Shown here one piece after another: positions 61,310 through 64,000 of a stretch of 64,000 nucleotides of DNA. The position numbers and the translations under genes were made by a program. Source of the stretch: Angiostrongylus vasorum (taxonomy: Eukaryota; Nematoda; Chromadorea; Rhabditida; Metastrongylidae); the NCBI GenBank assembly GCA_018806985.1, contig JADANN010000202.1:2154001-2218000 (forward strand), in the 5' to 3' direction. Within the stretch, counting starts at the first letter, position 1. Each line of letters begins with the position of its first letter. A model generated the notes under the pieces. It was given only the letters and a program-made list of their open reading frames with translations. It was not told where the DNA came from and made no database searches.

Positions 61310-62160
61310 ATACAGCTTTTTTCGTTTACCACTTACCACACCCATAGAAAAAGGCGTTCGACAAGACGATACAACATTGCCAAAGTTGCTTGTGCCGCAC
61401 TGCAGTGGATATAGAAGTCATTCGATTGTAGTGGAAAAGGCACACGTGTTGATTGAAAACTATCTAAACCTCGTTTTGCAAATGACATCGTTAGCTTTTC
61501 GAGCAGTGCCAGTGAAGCAGAGACGATGTTCAATGAACTCAACGAAGCGAGAAAAATGATCCGACCGCACATGATTAGGGACGAAGACCGGTTCATCAAG
61601 AACCCATGGTGCGAAAACGAGCAAATCGAACTGGCTGGTTCTGTGATTACATCAACCACCTTGTGCGTTTATCTCAGACATTAAATAAACATGGAAAACA
61701 ACATGGAGAAGTAATTAGACAGAAGAAATAAAGTAGCATAGGCAGCATTGCCTTCAAAACCTATCCTGTCTTCGGGATCCAACAGAGTATACATCGATAG
61801 TAAAAGACAGATTGGCCGGTGACATAGTAAGGAGAACAGATGACCGATGGAGGGAAAGAACAGTGGACTCCAACAGAATGCAAGCGTCCGCTTGGACGAT
61901 CACCCAGCCGATGGTCAGACGTGATCGTGGCTAACGTTGACCATCTGCATTGGCAGAAGGAGATGATGTTAGGAATTCGGAACAGACATCCCGTACCTCA
62001 TCATGTTCGAGGCAAGCCTGTACCAGAAAGGATGACGGTGCAAGATTTAAACGAATGGAAATTGTGCCTGAACACATCACCAGTGAAGACAGGTCATCCA
62101 AGCATCCAAGTAACCATATCGATGAGGTGATGACTGTTCTAGTTCGACGTTGCAACTGCT
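61310..62160 (+). mobile_element. RTE-type 3' fragment
   Basis: In shifting frames: text equivalent to the RTE region after the catalytic DD box (61480-61560, FSSSA-, FNELNEARK-like), NPWCENEQIELAGS (61595-61640), NMENNM (61690), 'GRSPSRWSD' (61889-61917) and 'ARNRNEWK'-like text near 62050, ending about 62160. Same subfamily as 45462-46345; inactive. Confidence 0.82.
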
Positions 62161-62817
62161 TGAAATATTCCCAGCTATTCTTCTTCACTTTTGTTTTTTT
62201 TACGATTTTTTCTGTGAAGTATCGCAGTTGTGAAGCTTCATAACGTCGGCCCCCAAACAGCTTTCTGTTCATGTTGACCTAAGAGCACGAGAATTTAAGT
62301 AAAACATGAGTTCCTTAATGTCTTTGAAACAGTTTTCTGGTTCATTGCTTTGTATCCGAACTCTTTCAGTCGTCTTCATTTTGTCAGTCTTGGCATGAAA
62401 CTACCAACGATAAATTTTCAACTGTGGTTCTTACTAGACAGGTACTCCAAGTCCATAGAATGTCTCAATATCGTCGACGAAAAACTTCGAACGTTCTACT
62501 TTTTTTCACTCACTATTAATGCAGTCATTATCGTCATCAGTTTCGATTGACTTGGTTCTGTTTGGTTAACAATTTTTTACCGTTTTGAGGTAATTTCATG
62601 AGAGGTAACGTCATCACGCTCTATACGGGAACACAAGATCTGTTGAAAGATGAAAGCATGAGCACAGATAGACATATATATACATGCATGTATATACATA
62701 TGTAAGATGAAATATGACGCAATGAATAATCAGATCATGACACTAGTTCCTGTTCACATAATGGACTACAAAAAGAAGAATCCCGTTTGTTGTTGTTTCG
62801 CTAATCTTTTTTTGTAG

Positions 62818-63089
62818 ACGGGCCCACGGACAAAATGACATGGTTTGTAAACCTAATGTCAATCAAGTTGCTGAAAGACATCCCAGCCCATTTCACAATC
62901 ACCCAGATGTTCATGGTTCGTCTATATAAAGCGCTTCCCAATAGCGCGTACTTGCACACATACAACTTTATAGCCCATTACGCAAACATGTTGAACGACT
63001 CCGCAATGCAAACCATCCGCGAGTTTCTTGTGGAACACGAAAAAGCTATGAACATCCATAGCTTCTCTACTCGGCTCTTTTTTATTTGA
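62818..63089 (+). CDS. Possible terminal exon of an unknown gene
   Basis: A strong acceptor (ctaatctttttttgtag, ending 62817) leads into an open frame of about 90 codons to a stop at 63087-63089. The composition is GC-richer than the surroundings and the peptide has a protein-like mix (KLLKDIPAHFTITQMF, LPNSAYLHTYNF, REFLVEHEKAMN). It would be entered in phase 1. I do not recognise the family. No upstream exon was found, because the next 5' sequence is an RTE relic. Confidence 0.4.
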
Positions 63090-63104
63090 AAAAATCGACT
63101 TTCT

Positions 63105-63375
63105 TTTTAACCTTGCTATGACAAATCAACATGTGTTCAAACTGTTGAGCTTAGACGAGGACGATAAATAAGTTTTATTCGGCTAACGTTTCGACGTCTT
63201 CGTCTTAATCGCAGCCGATGATCCGTTGTCGATTTTTCCAAAGCTGTTCATCTTCTCGATTTAGTGTCTTCGTCTTCGCATCGAGTAGAATCTTCCACAG
63301 TGAGTATCTATCAAATAAGGCATACTCACTCTGCGACGCTGTTCTATACAGAGCTCTTACTTGGTAAAGATTAGA
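63105..63375 (-). repeat. Hammerhead-like motif element (type 1), minus strand
   Basis: The reverse complement matches 30640-30960 and 56640-56830: 'tagaacagcgtcgcagagtg', 'gaagacactaaatcgagaagatg', then a motif at 63218-63179 with an intact hairpin and GAAACGTTAGCCG. The CTGANGA core is damaged. Confidence 0.6.
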
Positions 63376-63384
63376 ATAGGAAGC

Positions 63385-64000
63385 AGATGCTGCTACCGAC
63401 AAACTTCTATGACTCGGTTTATAACACGCTTTGTGTGTAGTCCCGTGCAACAAAAACTTTGTCGGAATCCTGCTTGATCAACTGGTTTTGCCTCATCCAA
63501 GGTCTTCGATATGCGCAAAGTAATAATCTTCGTAAACAGCTTGTAGAGTACACTAAACAAGAATATCAGATGACAGTTACGAAGATCCATTTGGTCACCT
63601 TTTTTCGGGTCTAAATAGATTGTTTTTTTGAGGCGACTCCGATAGCCTTTTCTGCTTTCAATGATGTGAATCTTCCTGAAAAGCTCTTCTACAACTGGTA
63701 TGCATATGGTAGCGTATCTCTAGCACCGCATGCGCCGAAATAATTAAAGCAGGATCTCGAACCATTAAAATTGTATTGGAAAGTATCTTTGACCCTGCCA
63801 GTTCTCCAAGTTTTTAGGTACTGTAATCATCGAAAGCTCGCTGAGACGTAATGCGTTAATTTCTACCTATAACCTTTCTAAATAAATTCGAGAGGACGTT
63901 TATTTACAGTGTTTTCTCTGTAATCCCACATTTATCTTGTGCGTTTCTCAAATTAAATACAGAATCACCTAGGTATTTTTGCTAAACTGATCATCTATTG
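63385..64000 (-). mobile_element. RTE-type reverse transcriptase fragment
   Basis: The minus-strand frame 63590-63393 reads LFSVLYKLFTKIITLRISKTLD and VDQAGFRQSF, the RTE reverse-transcriptase block before the catalytic motif. Sequence above 63600 is more degraded ('FRPEKR'-like) and may run off the window. It is cut on its 3' side by the element at 63105-63375. Confidence 0.8.

Noticed and set aside
62660..62705. TATACATGCATGTATA-like palindrome as a regulatory site
   Set aside because: Simple AT/CA microsatellite; no supporting context.

Overview
The window is AT-rich eukaryotic DNA, almost certainly nematode and probably a repeat-rich clade V (strongylid) worm. The reasons are short introns with TTTCAG-type acceptors, acceptors sitting just upstream of start codons as in spliced-leader trans-splicing, RTE, mariner and Penelope-like relics, and best resemblance of the host exons to nematode orthologues. 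The species assignment is inference. No prokaryotic, viral or CRISPR signal was seen.

Four host genes could be assembled exon by exon with consistent intron phases. (1) GDP-mannose 4,6-dehydratase, + strand, 3184-5189, first exon(s) to the left of or outside the visible sequence. (2) A chromo-barrel (Tudor-knot) nuclear protein, + strand, 6827-13035, with a degenerate RTE retrotransposon lying antisense in its last intron. (3) A glypican of the GPC1/2/4/6 (C. elegans GPN-1) type, - strand, eleven exons 32040-22856, signal-peptide exon not found. (4) A Rho GDP-dissociation inhibitor (RHI-1 type), - strand, five exons 53058-48726, complete. A possible exon of an unknown gene lies at 62818-63089 (+).

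The rest is repeats. Three tRNA-derived SINE families (called A, B and C here) recur many times; family C also occurs as head-to-head inverted pairs, one of which (40424-40696) is nearly perfect. RTE-type non-LTR relics lie at 10795-12645 (-), 16376-18245 (+), 45462-46345 (+), 61310-62160 (+) and 63385-64000 (-). A Penelope-like element (PLE) relic lies at 44453-45462. Mariner relics lie at 19030-19620 and 20085-20365. Two further unnamed dispersed families (D, E) are present.

The most interesting structure is a roughly 40-nt motif present fourteen times, in PLE-like terminal repeats and in solo pieces. It has the layout of a type I hammerhead ribozyme: a GGCT/AGCC outer stem, CTGANGA, a 4-bp stem-loop, GAAA, and a short ACGT followed by C or T at the expected cleavage site. 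One 170-bp copy was inserted into a SINE with a 13-bp target duplication, so small units carrying this motif moved on their own or in trans.

Five apparent reading-frame breaks in three host genes all sit in short homopolymer runs and all are +1. They look like sequence errors rather than pseudogene damage.
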